Shown piece after piece: positions 9,151 through 17,912 of a stretch of 64,000 nucleotides of DNA. Each line of letters opens with the position of its first letter. The first letter of the stretch is position 1. A program made the translations under genes and the position numbers. The DNA is from Deltaproteobacteria bacterium. GTDB taxonomy: Bacteria; Myxococcota_A; UBA9160; UBA6930. A model generated the notes under the pieces. The model was not told where the DNA came from and made no database searches. It saw nothing but the letters and a program-made list of their open reading frames with translations. The stretch is from NCBI GenBank assembly GCA_028817435.1, contig JAPPPQ010000017.1, positions 310,001 to 374,000 of the forward strand, read 5' to 3'.

Positions 9151-10101
9151 CTACTCAATGCCCAGCTTGGCGCGGGCCTGGTCGGCGTCGGCCTGGATTT
9201 GGCGCTGCAACTCTGCAACGCCGGGGAAGCGGCGCTCGGGGCGCAGGGCGTGCTCGAAGCTCAGATCCACGCGGCGGCCGTAGGCGTCGGCGCCGAAGCC
9301 GAAGAGATGCGCTTCGGCGCGCAGTTCTTCTGCGCCGCCGAAGGTGGGGCGCAGGCCCACATTGGTTACAGCGCCGAAGCGGCTGCCTTTGGGCGGCGCG
9401 CCGTCGTCCAGAAACTCTGCGAAGCCCGCATAAACGCCGCGGGCGGGGAGCAGTTCGCTTTCGGGATCGAGGTTGAGGGTAGGAAAGCCCAGCCCGCGGC
9501 CGCGCTGCTGGCCCCGGGCCACGCGCCCGCGCACAATGTAGGGGCGGCCCAGCAGTGCGCGGGCCTCTTCCACGCGAGATTCGGCCAGCAGTTGGCGAAT
9601 GCGCGTCGAGTTCACATCGCGGGAGCCCAGCTTCACCTCGGGAATGATGGTGACGGCGAAGCCCAGGTGCGGCCCCAGTTCGGTAAGGGTGCGCATGGAG
9701 CCGGCGCGGTCGCGGCCGTAGCGGAAGTCGTAGCCCACATACATCTCCACGGGGGCGATGCGCCGGTGAATCACCTCGCGCACAAAGCGCTCCGCGGGCA
9801 GCGCGGCAAAGCTGCGGTCGAAGGGCTCGACAATCACCACATCCAGGCCCGCGGCCGCAAAGTGCTCCAGCTTCTGCTCCAGAGTGAGCAGCAGATGCAG
9901 CGGGCGTTCGGGCTGCAGCACCCGGCGCGGATGCGGCTCGAAGGTGTAGGCGGCGGAAGCTCCGCGCAGCGCTTTGGCCCGGGAGGTGACCGTGCGCACG
10001 ATGGACTGATGGCCGAGATGCAGGCCATCGAAGTTTCCCGCCGTCAACACGCAGCGTTCCAGCGGCCCGCCCAGGGCCGCGCTGCCATGCACTACGCGCA
10101 C
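9151..10101 (-). CDS. ribF: Bifunctional riboflavin kinase / FAD synthetase
   Basis: Converts riboflavin to FMN and FAD. The N-terminal adenylyltransferase part has TAGNFDGLHLGHQSIV and VGYDFRYGRDRAGS, then VNSTRIRQLL; the C-terminal flavokinase part has RPYIVRGRVARGQQRGRGLG, FPTLNL and GVYAGF. At 316 residues it is of usual length. Start is GTG preceded by a G-rich Shine-Dalgarno. Only 16 bases separate it from the divergent lptG start. Confidence 0.95.
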   Translation of the reverse strand: MRVVHGSAALGGPLERCVLTAGNFDGLHLGHQSIVRTVTSRAKALRGASAAYTFEPHPRRVLQPERPLHLLLTLEQKLEHFAAAGLDVVIVEPFDRSFAALPAERFVREVIHRRIAPVEMYVGYDFRYGRDRAGSMRTLTELGPHLGFAVTIIPEVKLGSRDVNSTRIRQLLAESRVEEARALLGRPYIVRGRVARGQQRGRGLGFPTLNLDPESELLPARGVYAGFAEFLDDGAPPKGSRFGAVTNVGLRPTFGGAEELRAEAHLFGFGADAYGRRVDLSFEHALRPERRFPGVAELQRQIQADADQARAKLGIE

Positions 10102-10117
10102 TCGCTACACTCCCCCC

Positions 10118-11191
10118 GTGAAAACCCTGTGGAGATATTACGCGGCCCGCTTCCTGTGGGCCTTCTTCGCCTCGCTGTTCATTCTCGCTCTCCTGGTGCT
10201 CGCCGTCGATACGCTACTGCATTTGGGCGAGGTGCTGGCCGATGGCGCCACGCCGGGCGATGCCGCGCTGCTGATGATCGAGCGCAGTGCGGCAGATTAC
10301 CTGGGCTATCTGCTGCCCGCGGCGGCTTTTTGCGGCACATTTTTGGCGGTTTCCTCGGCGGCGCGGGCGCAGGAGGTCATGGCGCTGCGGGCGGGGGGCA
10401 TTTCGCCGCTGCGCGCCTTTGCGCCGATTCTGCTGCTCTCGCTGGGGGTGGCGGGGGCGGCGCTGTGGCTGGGCGAAACGCTGGGCGTGCGCGCCGCCGC
10501 CCGTCTGGCAGAGCGCGAGGGCCTTGGCGTGGATCGCCTGGTGCTGCGCTCGGGCGCGGTCTGGTATCACGCCGGGCGGCTTATTTACCGGGGCCACGGC
10601 GGCGATGCCGAGGGCGGGCGGCTGCGGGATGCGCTGCTGCTGGAGCGCGGCGAAAATGGGCGGCTGCTGCGCAGCATTCACGCGGCAACCGCCACGCGCC
10701 TGGACGCCGAGCGCTGGCTGCTGGAAGACGCCGTGCTGCGCCGCTTCAATCCCAAGTTTCCCGAAGCGCCGCCCACGCTGCGGCGCGAAGCGCGCCTGGA
10801 GTTGCGGCTGCCCGCCACGCGCGAAACCGGGCTCGATCCCCGTGAACTGGCCGCCCTGCCCCTCGCCACTTTGCACAACTACGCCGCCAGGCACGGCGCA
10901 AGCGGCGGCGGCGTGGCGCGCGCCGTGCTGCACGCGCGGCTCTCTGCGCCCGCTGCCGCGCCCATTTTCGCGCTGTTTGCGCTGTCGCTGGCGCTGGCTG
11001 TGGAGCGCACGCGCAGCAGCGCCATGCCTGCCCTGCAGGGCATTGCCATTTTGCTGGCCTTTTTGATGCTGCGCGAATATGGCGGCGGCATTGCGCTGCG
11101 CATTGAGGCGCTGGCTGTGGCGCTGCCCTGGCTGCTGGTGCTGCTGTTCTTCGGCTGGGGAGCGCTGCGGCTGGCGCGTGCGCCCCGCTGA
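10118..11191 (+). CDS. lptG: LptF/LptG-family LPS export permease
   Basis: An inner-membrane permease of the type that, with LptB, extracts LPS and feeds the LptCA bridge. The 357-residue protein has three hydrophobic segments in the N-terminal third (about 10-30, 60-85, 95-115), a periplasmic beta-jellyroll-like domain, and three more near the C-terminus, as in YjgP/YjgQ. The AQEVMALRAGGISPLRAFAP motif is typical of the coupling region. LptF and LptG are hard to tell apart from sequence alone, and no partner lies beside it. Start is GTG at 10118; a possible -10 (TACACT, 10106-10111) sits only 6 bases upstream. Confidence 0.85.
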   Translation: MKTLWRYYAARFLWAFFASLFILALLVLAVDTLLHLGEVLADGATPGDAALLMIERSAADYLGYLLPAAAFCGTFLAVSSAARAQEVMALRAGGISPLRAFAPILLLSLGVAGAALWLGETLGVRAAARLAEREGLGVDRLVLRSGAVWYHAGRLIYRGHGGDAEGGRLRDALLLERGENGRLLRSIHAATATRLDAERWLLEDAVLRRFNPKFPEAPPTLRREARLELRLPATRETGLDPRELAALPLATLHNYAARHGASGGGVARAVLHARLSAPAAAPIFALFALSLALAVERTRSSAMPALQGIAILLAFLMLREYGGGIALRIEALAVALPWLLVLLFFGWGALRLARAPR

Positions 11192-11200
11192 ATTTTGCTG

Positions 11201-12085
11201 CTAGCGCTGCGCCGCGTTTTCGCCGCCGCTCTGAAAGAGCCGGAAGAATTCGTGGTCGGGAGAGAGCAGCAGCGTGGTGCGCTCTCCCAAGGTGCGCTGG
11301 TAGGCTTCCAATCCGCGCAGCAATTCGAAAAAGCCGGGATCGCTGCCATAGGCTTCGGCGTAAATGCGCGCCGCCCCGGCATCGCCTTCGCCCTGCAATT
11401 GCGCGGCGTCGCGGCGGGCTTCGGCCACAATTACCCGCGCCTGCCGATCTGCCGCGGCGCGGATAATGCGGGCGCGCTCGTCGCCCTCGGCGCGGTTGCG
11501 CCGGGCCAGGCGCTCGCGCTCGGCGCGCATCCGCGCGTGCACATTCGCCTCTGCGCCGCGCGGCAATTCCGTGCGATTAATGCGCACATCGCCCACCTGC
11601 ACGCCGAAGCGCGCCACCGCCGCCGCGCTCTTTGCGGTAATCTCCTCCATCACCTCAATGCGCGCGCCTTCCAGCACATCGCGCAGCGTCCGCTGGCCAA
11701 TCACTTCGCGCACCTTGCCGCGCACCTCCTGGTCAATCTGCGTTTCGGCCTCGCTGCGGCCAGTGGGAAAGGACTTGTAAAAGAGCAGCGGCTCGGAAAT
11801 GCGCCAGACAATGTAGTTGTCCACCACCACGCGCTCTCGGTCCTGGGTCTGGATTTCGCGGGCCTCGGCGCTCAGATGGTGAAAGCGGCCGTCGAAGCGA
11901 AGCTGCCGGGTAATGGGAAAAGAAAAGGCGATGCCGGGCTCGGTAACCACCAGCCGGGGCTCGCCGAGCAACAGCGCAATGCGCTGCTCGCCCTCCCAAT
12001 TGACGATCAGCGGCCCGTAGCCGAAGGCGCTGGAAACTGCGGCCAGCGCCAGCAGCAACAGCACTGCGCCCATGCCGCGCTTCAC
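11201..12085 (-). CDS. hflC: HflC, SPFH modulator of FtsH protease
   Basis: HflC and HflK form a large periplasmic cage around the FtsH protease. One N-terminal membrane anchor (about residues 5-22) is followed by an SPFH domain (GPLIVNWEGEQRIALLLGEP, SFPITRQLRFDGR, QTQDRERVVVDNYIVWRIS) and a charged coiled coil with the family's ARMRAERERLARRNRAEGDE. At 294 residues it is of normal length. Its ATG overlaps the hflK stop by four bases. It is convergent with lptG. Confidence 0.94.
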   Translation of the reverse strand: MKRGMGAVLLLLALAAVSSAFGYGPLIVNWEGEQRIALLLGEPRLVVTEPGIAFSFPITRQLRFDGRFHHLSAEAREIQTQDRERVVVDNYIVWRISEPLLFYKSFPTGRSEAETQIDQEVRGKVREVIGQRTLRDVLEGARIEVMEEITAKSAAAVARFGVQVGDVRINRTELPRGAEANVHARMRAERERLARRNRAEGDERARIIRAAADRQARVIVAEARRDAAQLQGEGDAGAARIYAEAYGSDPGFFELLRGLEAYQRTLGERTTLLLSPDHEFFRLFQSGGENAAQR

Positions 12086-13041
12086 TGCGCCCCGCCCTGC
12101 GCCGCGCCGCGCGGGCCAATCTGCAAATGGGGCAACAGCGCAGCGGTGCCGGGTTCAATGATCACTTTCTCCGCCGCGGGCAACACGGCCTCCATGGTTT
12201 CCAGATAAAGGCGCTTGCGGGTGACCGCGGGAGCGCGGCGGTATTCGGCGGCCAACGCCAAAAAGCGCTGGGCCTCGCCCCGGGCCTCCACCACAATCGC
12301 ATCGTGGTAGGCGGCGGCGGCAGAGCGCAGTTCCGCCGCCTCGGCCCGCGCGCCGGGCAGCACCTCGTTCGCGTAGCCCTCGGCCTCGTTTTCCATGCGA
12401 ATGCTGTCCTGGTTGGCGGCAATTACATCGTCGAATGCCTCGCGCACCGGATCCGGCGGCTGCACCTCTTGCAGCTCTACGCTGGTGACCGAGAGTCCCG
12501 CGTTGTAGCCGCGCAAAATCTGCTGCAGGCGCGCCGCGGCCTGCTCTGCCACTGCGCCGCGCTGTTCGGAGAGCACGCCGTCAATGGTGTTGTGGCCCAC
12601 GACCTCGCGCATGGCGGCCTGTGCGCCGTCGCGCAACAGCGCCACGGGATCGGCTACGCGGTAACTAGCGTGGAAAGGATCGCCAATGCGGTATTGCACG
12701 AAGAATTCCACCAGCACGATGTTGTTGTCGCTGGTCTGCATGGCCGTTTCGGCGGCAAGGGCGCTTTTCGGCTCGGCGTCAATGTCGCCGAACTCTTCGC
12801 GGTGACTCACGCCCACATTCACCACCTTGCGCCGCTCCAAAGGCGGCGGCAGGTGAAAGTGCAGCCCTTCGCGCAGCTCGGTGCGCTGGTAGGAGCCGAG
12901 GCGCAGCACCACGGCGGCCTCGCCGGGGCTCAGCGTGTAGAGGCCGGCCAGCAGCCACAGCCCGGCCAGGCCCGCCGCCGCCAGCAGCAGCACGCCAATG
13001 CGCAGGCGGCGGAGGGCGGCCCGAATGCCGCCGAACGCCAT
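12082..13041 (-). CDS. hflK: HflK, SPFH modulator of FtsH protease
   Basis: Partner of HflC. The N-terminus has a basic stretch and a membrane helix (about residues 14-36), then GLYTLSPGEAAVVLRLGSYQ, GLHFHLPPPLERRKVVNVG and NIVLVEFFVQYRI, all HflK signatures, and a coiled coil. At 319 residues it lacks the Gly-rich N-terminal region of enterobacterial HflK (about 420). It lies 3 bases after the slipin gene in the minus-strand operon coaBC-nfeD-slipin-hflK-hflC. Confidence 0.93.
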   Translation of the reverse strand: MAFGGIRAALRRLRIGVLLLAAAGLAGLWLLAGLYTLSPGEAAVVLRLGSYQRTELREGLHFHLPPPLERRKVVNVGVSHREEFGDIDAEPKSALAAETAMQTSDNNIVLVEFFVQYRIGDPFHASYRVADPVALLRDGAQAAMREVVGHNTIDGVLSEQRGAVAEQAAARLQQILRGYNAGLSVTSVELQEVQPPDPVREAFDDVIAANQDSIRMENEAEGYANEVLPGARAEAAELRSAAAAYHDAIVVEARGEAQRFLALAAEYRRAPAVTRKRLYLETMEAVLPAAEKVIIEPGTAALLPHLQIGPRGAAQGGAQ

Positions 13042-13044
13042 GGC

Positions 13045-13836
13045 TCAGGACTCCGGCGACTCCGGGCCACGCTCAATGGCCGCAGGCGCGGCCCCGCCCG
13101 CCATCTCGTAGAAGGGGCGCAGGATGTCAATGGGAATGGGGAAGACGATGGAGCTGCTGTGCTCGGTGGCGATTTCCGAAAGCGTCTGCAGATAGCGGAG
13201 CTGCAGCGCCGCCGGCTCCCGGGCCAGCACCCGCGAGGCGTCAAAGAGGCGCTCGGCGGCCTGGGCCTCGCCTTCGGCGTGGATGATCTTCGAGCGCTTC
13301 TCGCGCTCGGCTTCGGCCTGCTTCGCCATGGCGCGCTGCATATCCGGCGGCAAATCTATCTGCTTCACCTCGACGGCGCGCACCTTGATGCCCCAGGGCT
13401 CCGTCTGGTCGTCAATGATGGACTGCAGTTGGCGGTTGATGGCGTCGCGCTCGGCCAGCAATTCGTCCAGCTCGGCCTGACCGCAGACGCTGCGCAGCGT
13501 GGTCTGCGAGAGCTGCGAGGTTCCGTAGAGGTAGTTCTCCACCTGGATCACGGCCTTTTCGGGGTGCATGACGCGGAAATAGATCACGGCGTTCACCTTC
13601 ACCGACACATTGTCGCGGGTAATCACCTCCTGCGGCGGCACATCCATCACAATCTCGCGCAGGCTCACCTTGACGAGGCGATCCACCACGGGAATGACCC
13701 AGCGGAAGCCGGCCTCTTTGACGGCGACATAGCGCCCCAGCCGGAACACCACGCCGCGCTCGTATTCCTGCAGAATGCGAACGCCTGCGATGAAGAATGT
13801 GGCCAGCACCACAACCAGAATCAACGGAGCCGACAT
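13045..13836 (-). CDS. Slipin / stomatin-like SPFH protein
   Basis: A 263-residue stomatin homologue: N-terminal membrane helix (about residues 3-20), then [37 protein letters not shown] and the highly conserved [19 protein letters not shown], ending in a coiled coil ([20 protein letters not shown]). Slipins are commonly encoded next to NfeD, which is cited as their protease/partner, and that is the case here: nfeD ends 19 bases upstream. Confidence 0.94.
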   Translation of the reverse strand: MSAPLILVVVLATFFIAGVRILQEYERGVVFRLGRYVAVKEAGFRWVIPVVDRLVKVSLREIVMDVPPQEVITRDNVSVKVNAVIYFRVMHPEKAVIQVENYLYGTSQLSQTTLRSVCGQAELDELLAERDAINRQLQSIIDDQTEPWGIKVRAVEVKQIDLPPDMQRAMAKQAEAEREKRSKIIHAEGEAQAAERLFDASRVLAREPAALQLRYLQTLSEIATEHSSSIVFPIPIDILRPFYEMAGGAAPAAIERGPESPES

Positions 13837-13855
13837 TGCTTCCTCCCCTGCGGGC

Positions 13856-15262
13856 CTAGCCCGCGCGTTTGACCGTGAGCCGCAACCCGTCCCGGGCCAC
13901 GGACACGCCCTCTACCTGAACGCCGGCGGGAATTTCCTCGTCGGCGCGTGCGTTCCAGTATTCGCCGCGGATGAAAACCTTGCCCTCCGGCTGCAGCGCC
14001 GTGGCCGACACGCCGCGCATGCCCACCAGCTCGTGCGAGCCGGATTGCTGCCGCGCCCGCCGCGTGCGGCCCAGCGATACCGCCACCATGCCGGTGCATA
14101 TTCCCAAACCGGCCACGGCGGGCAGCAGCACCGACCAGAAGTCTATGCGCAAATCGGAAAGCTCCGGACGGTCGAAGAGCATGAACCCTCCCAGCAGCAG
14201 CGAGCCCAGCCCCAGCGCCAGCAACACCCCGAAGCTCGGCACAAAAGCCTCGGCAATGAGCAGCCCTGCCCCCACTAAACACAAAATGACGCCGGTCCAC
14301 GAGAACGGCAGCGCCTCAATGGCAATAAGCGCCAGCACCAGACAAATTGCGCCGGTTACACCGGGCACCACCAGCCCCGGCTGATTGAATTCCAGATAGA
14401 GCAGCGCCAGCCCGGCCAGCATGAGCAGCGCCGCAATGTTGGGGTTGAAAATTACCTGGAAGACGCGCGAAATGGCGTCCATTTCAATTTCGCGCACCGG
14501 CTGCCCGCGCAGCGCCAGCTTCACCGGGCCGCCGGCGACTTCCACCTGCCGCCCTTCGAGCTTTTTGAGCAGGTCAAAGCGGTCTTCGGCCACCAGATCT
14601 ATCACGCGCAGTTCCAGCGCCTCTTCGGCGGTGGCGGCAATGCTTTCGCGCACCGCGCGGGAGGCCCAGGCGACATTGCGCCCGCGCTGCTTCGCCACGG
14701 ATTCGATGTAAGAAGCCAGCAGATTCTCCGCCTTTTCCATGCCGTAATCTGTGGGCTGCTCTTTGCCGTCTTCGTCGCGGCCGGGGCGGGGGTTTGCGCC
14801 GGGCATGACCGGGTGCGCCGCGCCAATGGTGGTGCCCGGCGCCATGGCCGCCACATGGCCCGCAATGGTAATGAAGGTTCCCGCCGAGCCCGCCCACGCG
14901 CCGCGCGGCGCCACAAAGACCACCACCGGCACCTGCGAGTTCAGCATGGCCTGAATGATCAGCTTGGTATCGTTGACAATGCCGCCGGGCGTATCCAGCT
15001 CGAAGAGCAAAATGGCCGCGCGCATTTCCTCGGCCTCGTCAATGGCCTCGACGATGTGCGCCGCCGACGCCGCGTTGATGACGCCATCCACGCGCACCCG
15101 CGCCACCGGCCCGCTGCGGACGGGAAGCTCCGCCGAATCTCCGGGCGCGGCCGGCGCGGCCGCGGCAGCCGCCGCTTCCGCGTCCGGCTGCGGAAGCGCC
15201 GCCCAGGCGAGAGTGGGCGCGGCGCAGAGCCACAGCAGCGCAAAGGCGGCGGCGCGGCTCAC
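13856..15262 (-). CDS. nfeD: NfeD-family membrane serine protease (long form)
   Basis: Long NfeD proteins join a ClpP-fold serine protease domain to membrane helices and a soluble OB-fold NfeD domain. Here residues 1-22 form a signal peptide, [17 protein letters not shown] and [16 protein letters not shown] (nucleophile Ser in AGSAG) mark the protease, several hydrophobic segments follow (about 270-385), and the C-terminal [20 protein letters not shown] is the NfeD domain. Start is GTG at 15262, which overlaps the coaBC stop as GTGA; a longer reading frame extends antisense through coaBC and is not real. With the slipin next to it, a membrane-protein quality-control role is likely. Confidence 0.92.
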   Translation of the reverse strand: MSRAAAFALLWLCAAPTLAWAALPQPDAEAAAAAAAPAAPGDSAELPVRSGPVARVRVDGVINAASAAHIVEAIDEAEEMRAAILLFELDTPGGIVNDTKLIIQAMLNSQVPVVVFVAPRGAWAGSAGTFITIAGHVAAMAPGTTIGAAHPVMPGANPRPGRDEDGKEQPTDYGMEKAENLLASYIESVAKQRGRNVAWASRAVRESIAATAEEALELRVIDLVAEDRFDLLKKLEGRQVEVAGGPVKLALRGQPVREIEMDAISRVFQVIFNPNIAALLMLAGLALLYLEFNQPGLVVPGVTGAICLVLALIAIEALPFSWTGVILCLVGAGLLIAEAFVPSFGVLLALGLGSLLLGGFMLFDRPELSDLRIDFWSVLLPAVAGLGICTGMVAVSLGRTRRARQQSGSHELVGMRGVSATALQPEGKVFIRGEYWNARADEEIPAGVQVEGVSVARDGLRLTVKRAG

Positions 15263-16491
15263 AGCCCCGGCTCCCGCAGCTTCTCCACCCGATCCCACAA
15301 ATGCGCGGCGACCTCGGCTTTGGGGAGCCGCGGCAATTCCTCCGCGCCGCCCGCGGCGTCCAGCAGCACCACGGCGTTTTCGTCGGATTCGAAGCCGCCG
15401 CCCGGCTGGCGAATGTCGTTGGCTACCAGCAAATCGCAGCCCTTGCGGGCCAGCTTGCGCCGGGCCGCGGCCAGCAAATCGCGGCTCTCGGCGGCGAAGC
15501 CCACCACAATGGGCACCGGCGGCGCGCCCGGCGCTGCCGCGGGCCGCGCGGCGCAAAGCTCGGCCAGAATGTCGGGATTGCGCAGCAACTCGATATGCAG
15601 CCCGGCGTCCTCCGCCAGCTCTTCTTTCTTGATCTTGTGAGACTGCGGGCGCGCGGGGCGGAAATCTGCCACCGCGGCGCTCATTACCACCACGGCCGCG
15701 CCGGGCGCTTCCGCGCGCACCGCCTCGCGCATCTCCAAAGCCGATTCCACATCTACCCGCCGCACCCCGGCCGGCGTGGGGAGCGCGCAGGGCGCGGCTA
15801 CCAGCACCACCTCTGCGCCGCGCCGGGCCGCCTCTGCGGCTACGGCAAAGCCCATCTTGCCAGAGGAGCGGTTGGCCAGGACGCGCACCGCATCCAGGCG
15901 CTCCCGGGTGCCGCCCGCGGTAACCAGCACGCGCGCACCGGCCAGACTGCGGGTGCCGAGCAGCAGCGCCGCCTGCGCCGCCAGCGCGCCCGGCTCGCTC
16001 ATGCGCCCGCTGCCCTGCCAGCCGCAGGCCAGCTCGCCGCTTTCCGGCCCGGCAAAGCGCACCCCGCGCTCCCGCAGCAGCGCCACATTGGCTTGGGTGG
16101 CGGGGTGCTCCCACATATTCACATTCATCGCCGGGGCGGCCAGCAGCGGCGCGCGGGTAGCCAGCAGCACCGCAGTGGGCAAATCGCCGGCGTGCCCCCC
16201 CGCCATGCGCGCCAGCAAATCTGCGCTGGCCGGGGCAATCAGCACCAGCTCGGCCCAATCTGCCAGCTCAATGTGCCCAATCTGCCCCTCTTCCCCGGCG
16301 CTGAGCAGCGAGCGGCACACCGGCTGGCCGGTGAGGCTCTGCAGCACCAGCGGCGAAACAAAGGCCGCGGCGGCCTCGGTAAGCGCGCAGCGCACCTGGC
16401 AGCCGGCCTGCCGCAGCGCCCGAACCAACTCGGGAACCTTGTAGGCGGCGATGCCGCCGCCCACGACGAGGAGCACCCTGCGTCCGTTCAT
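15259..16491 (-). CDS. coaBC: Bifunctional phosphopantothenoylcysteine decarboxylase / phosphopantothenate-cysteine ligase
   Basis: Two consecutive CoA-biosynthesis steps. N-terminal CoaC: VLLVVGGGIAAYKVPELVRA, PAMNVNMWEHPATQ with the catalytic His, and ELACGWQGSGRM with the catalytic Cys. C-terminal CoaB: VLVTAGGTRERLDAVRVLAN, RSSGKMGFAVA and HKIKKEE. At 410 residues it is of standard length. The ATG at 16491 starts the conserved MNGRR. It heads the operon and overlaps nfeD by four bases. Confidence 0.96.
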   Translation of the reverse strand: MNGRRVLLVVGGGIAAYKVPELVRALRQAGCQVRCALTEAAAAFVSPLVLQSLTGQPVCRSLLSAGEEGQIGHIELADWAELVLIAPASADLLARMAGGHAGDLPTAVLLATRAPLLAAPAMNVNMWEHPATQANVALLRERGVRFAGPESGELACGWQGSGRMSEPGALAAQAALLLGTRSLAGARVLVTAGGTRERLDAVRVLANRSSGKMGFAVAAEAARRGAEVVLVAAPCALPTPAGVRRVDVESALEMREAVRAEAPGAAVVVMSAAVADFRPARPQSHKIKKEELAEDAGLHIELLRNPDILAELCAARPAAAPGAPPVPIVVGFAAESRDLLAAARRKLARKGCDLLVANDIRQPGGGFESDENAVVLLDAAGGAEELPRLPKAEVAAHLWDRVEKLREPGL

Positions 16492-16587
16492 TGGGGGGAT
16501 GGGACTCCCGAGCAGCGCCGGGCAAGTGCCCGGCGGGGCCGCCGAGCATACCGCCTTGCGCCCCGCGCTACAAGCTACTGTTTGCCC

Positions 16588-17892
16588 ATGCCGGCGCCCA
16601 TGCGCATTGCAGACCTGGCCCGGCCGCGCCTGCCGTGGTGGTTCGCCGCCGCCAACCGCGCCCTGCGCCCCCTGGCCCGGCGCATTCGCCGCTTTGACGC
16701 CGACGAACTGCTGGAAACCGCCCGCCGCCGCACCGGGCTCGCCGATTTCGGCCCGGAGAGCTTCCAAACGCCGTTTCGGCTGGTGGTGGAATGCCTGAAC
16801 CAGGCCGGCGACCTGAGCGCCTTCGGGCGCGTATCCCAGCGCGCGCAGTTGCTGCGCCTGCTAACACTACGCCTGCGAATCCAGGCGCAAATCCAGGCAA
16901 AACCGGAGATTTTGGCCGAGCGCATTGAGCGCCCCATCATCATTGCCGGGCTGCCCCGCAGCGGCACCACCCACCTGTTTAACCTGGCCGCCACCCACCC
17001 CGCCCTGCGCCACCTGCCTTGGTGGGAGAGCCTGGAGCCCATCCCCGGCCCCCGCGACCGGGGCGGCCCCACCCGCACGGCCCCGCGCATCCGCCGCGCC
17101 CGCCGGGGCCTGGCCTTTTTGCACGCCGTTATGCCGCTGTTCCCCGCCATGCACGAACTGGAAGCCGAAGCCCCCCACGAGGAAGTGCAGTTGCAGATGA
17201 TGGAGTTTGCCACGCAGCTTTTCGAAACCAGCCTGCACGCCCCCCGCTACGCCCACTGGCTGCGCGACACCGACCAGACGCCCCACTACCGCTACCTGAA
17301 GCGTATGCTGCAGCTCTGCCAACACCAGCGCCGCGGCCGCGGCCCCGGCGGTTCGCACAGCCCGGACGGCTCGCACAGCCCGCCGCGCTGGATCTTGAAA
17401 AGCCCGCAACACCTGGAAAACCTCCCCGCCCTGTTCGCCACCTTCCCCGACGCCCTGCTCGTCCAAACTCACCGCGACCCCACCCACATCGTCGCCTCGC
17501 TGGCCACCATGGTCACCTACGGCCTGCGCCTGGCAAAAGCCCCCGACCGCATTGACCCCGCGCGCATCGCCGCCTACTGGGCCGAGCGCATCGAAGGCTG
17601 GCTGCACCGCGCCATCGCCCACCGCCCCCATGCCCAGAGCCGCATCCTCGACATCCCCTTCCACCACTTCATGTCCAACGACACCGCCACCGCCGCCCAC
17701 CTCCTGCAATGGGCCGGCATGCCCGAGACTCCCGAGACCCGCGCCGCCCTCCACGCCCTGGCCACCCGCAACCCCCGCCACAAACACGGCCACATCACCT
17801 ACGACTACACCCAACTCGCCCTCACCCCCGCCACCCTGCGCGCCCGCTACCGCTTCTACACCGACCATTTCGATTTGCCGAGCAAGGGGTAA
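16588..17892 (+). CDS. Sulfotransferase family protein
   Basis: A PAPS-dependent sulfotransferase-type protein (434 residues). The 5'-phosphosulfate loop is seen as GLPRSGTTHLFNLA, and the 3'-phosphate segment as THRDPTHIVASLATM, with WILKSPQHLENLPALF between them. The upstream 60-130 residues are the helical cap common in bacterial and marine homologues. A Gly/Ser/His-rich insertion (GGSHSPDGSHS) lies near residue 265. The ATG at 16588 is chosen, with an alternative four codons on; the longer frame upstream is antisense to coaBC. The acceptor is unknown. It is convergent with the low-GC ATPase gene. Confidence 0.85.
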   Translation: MPAPMRIADLARPRLPWWFAAANRALRPLARRIRRFDADELLETARRRTGLADFGPESFQTPFRLVVECLNQAGDLSAFGRVSQRAQLLRLLTLRLRIQAQIQAKPEILAERIERPIIIAGLPRSGTTHLFNLAATHPALRHLPWWESLEPIPGPRDRGGPTRTAPRIRRARRGLAFLHAVMPLFPAMHELEAEAPHEEVQLQMMEFATQLFETSLHAPRYAHWLRDTDQTPHYRYLKRMLQLCQHQRRGRGPGGSHSPDGSHSPPRWILKSPQHLENLPALFATFPDALLVQTHRDPTHIVASLATMVTYGLRLAKAPDRIDPARIAAYWAERIEGWLHRAIAHRPHAQSRILDIPFHHFMSNDTATAAHLLQWAGMPETPETRAALHALATRNPRHKHGHITYDYTQLALTPATLRARYRFYTDHFDLPSKG

Positions 17893-17912
17893 GGTGGCAA
17901 AAAGGGAATATA

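Noticed and set aside
15301-17892. An 863-codon frame joining antisense coaBC to the sulfotransferase
   Set aside because: Only the part from 16588 matches sulfotransferases; the upstream part is antisense to the well-supported coaBC.
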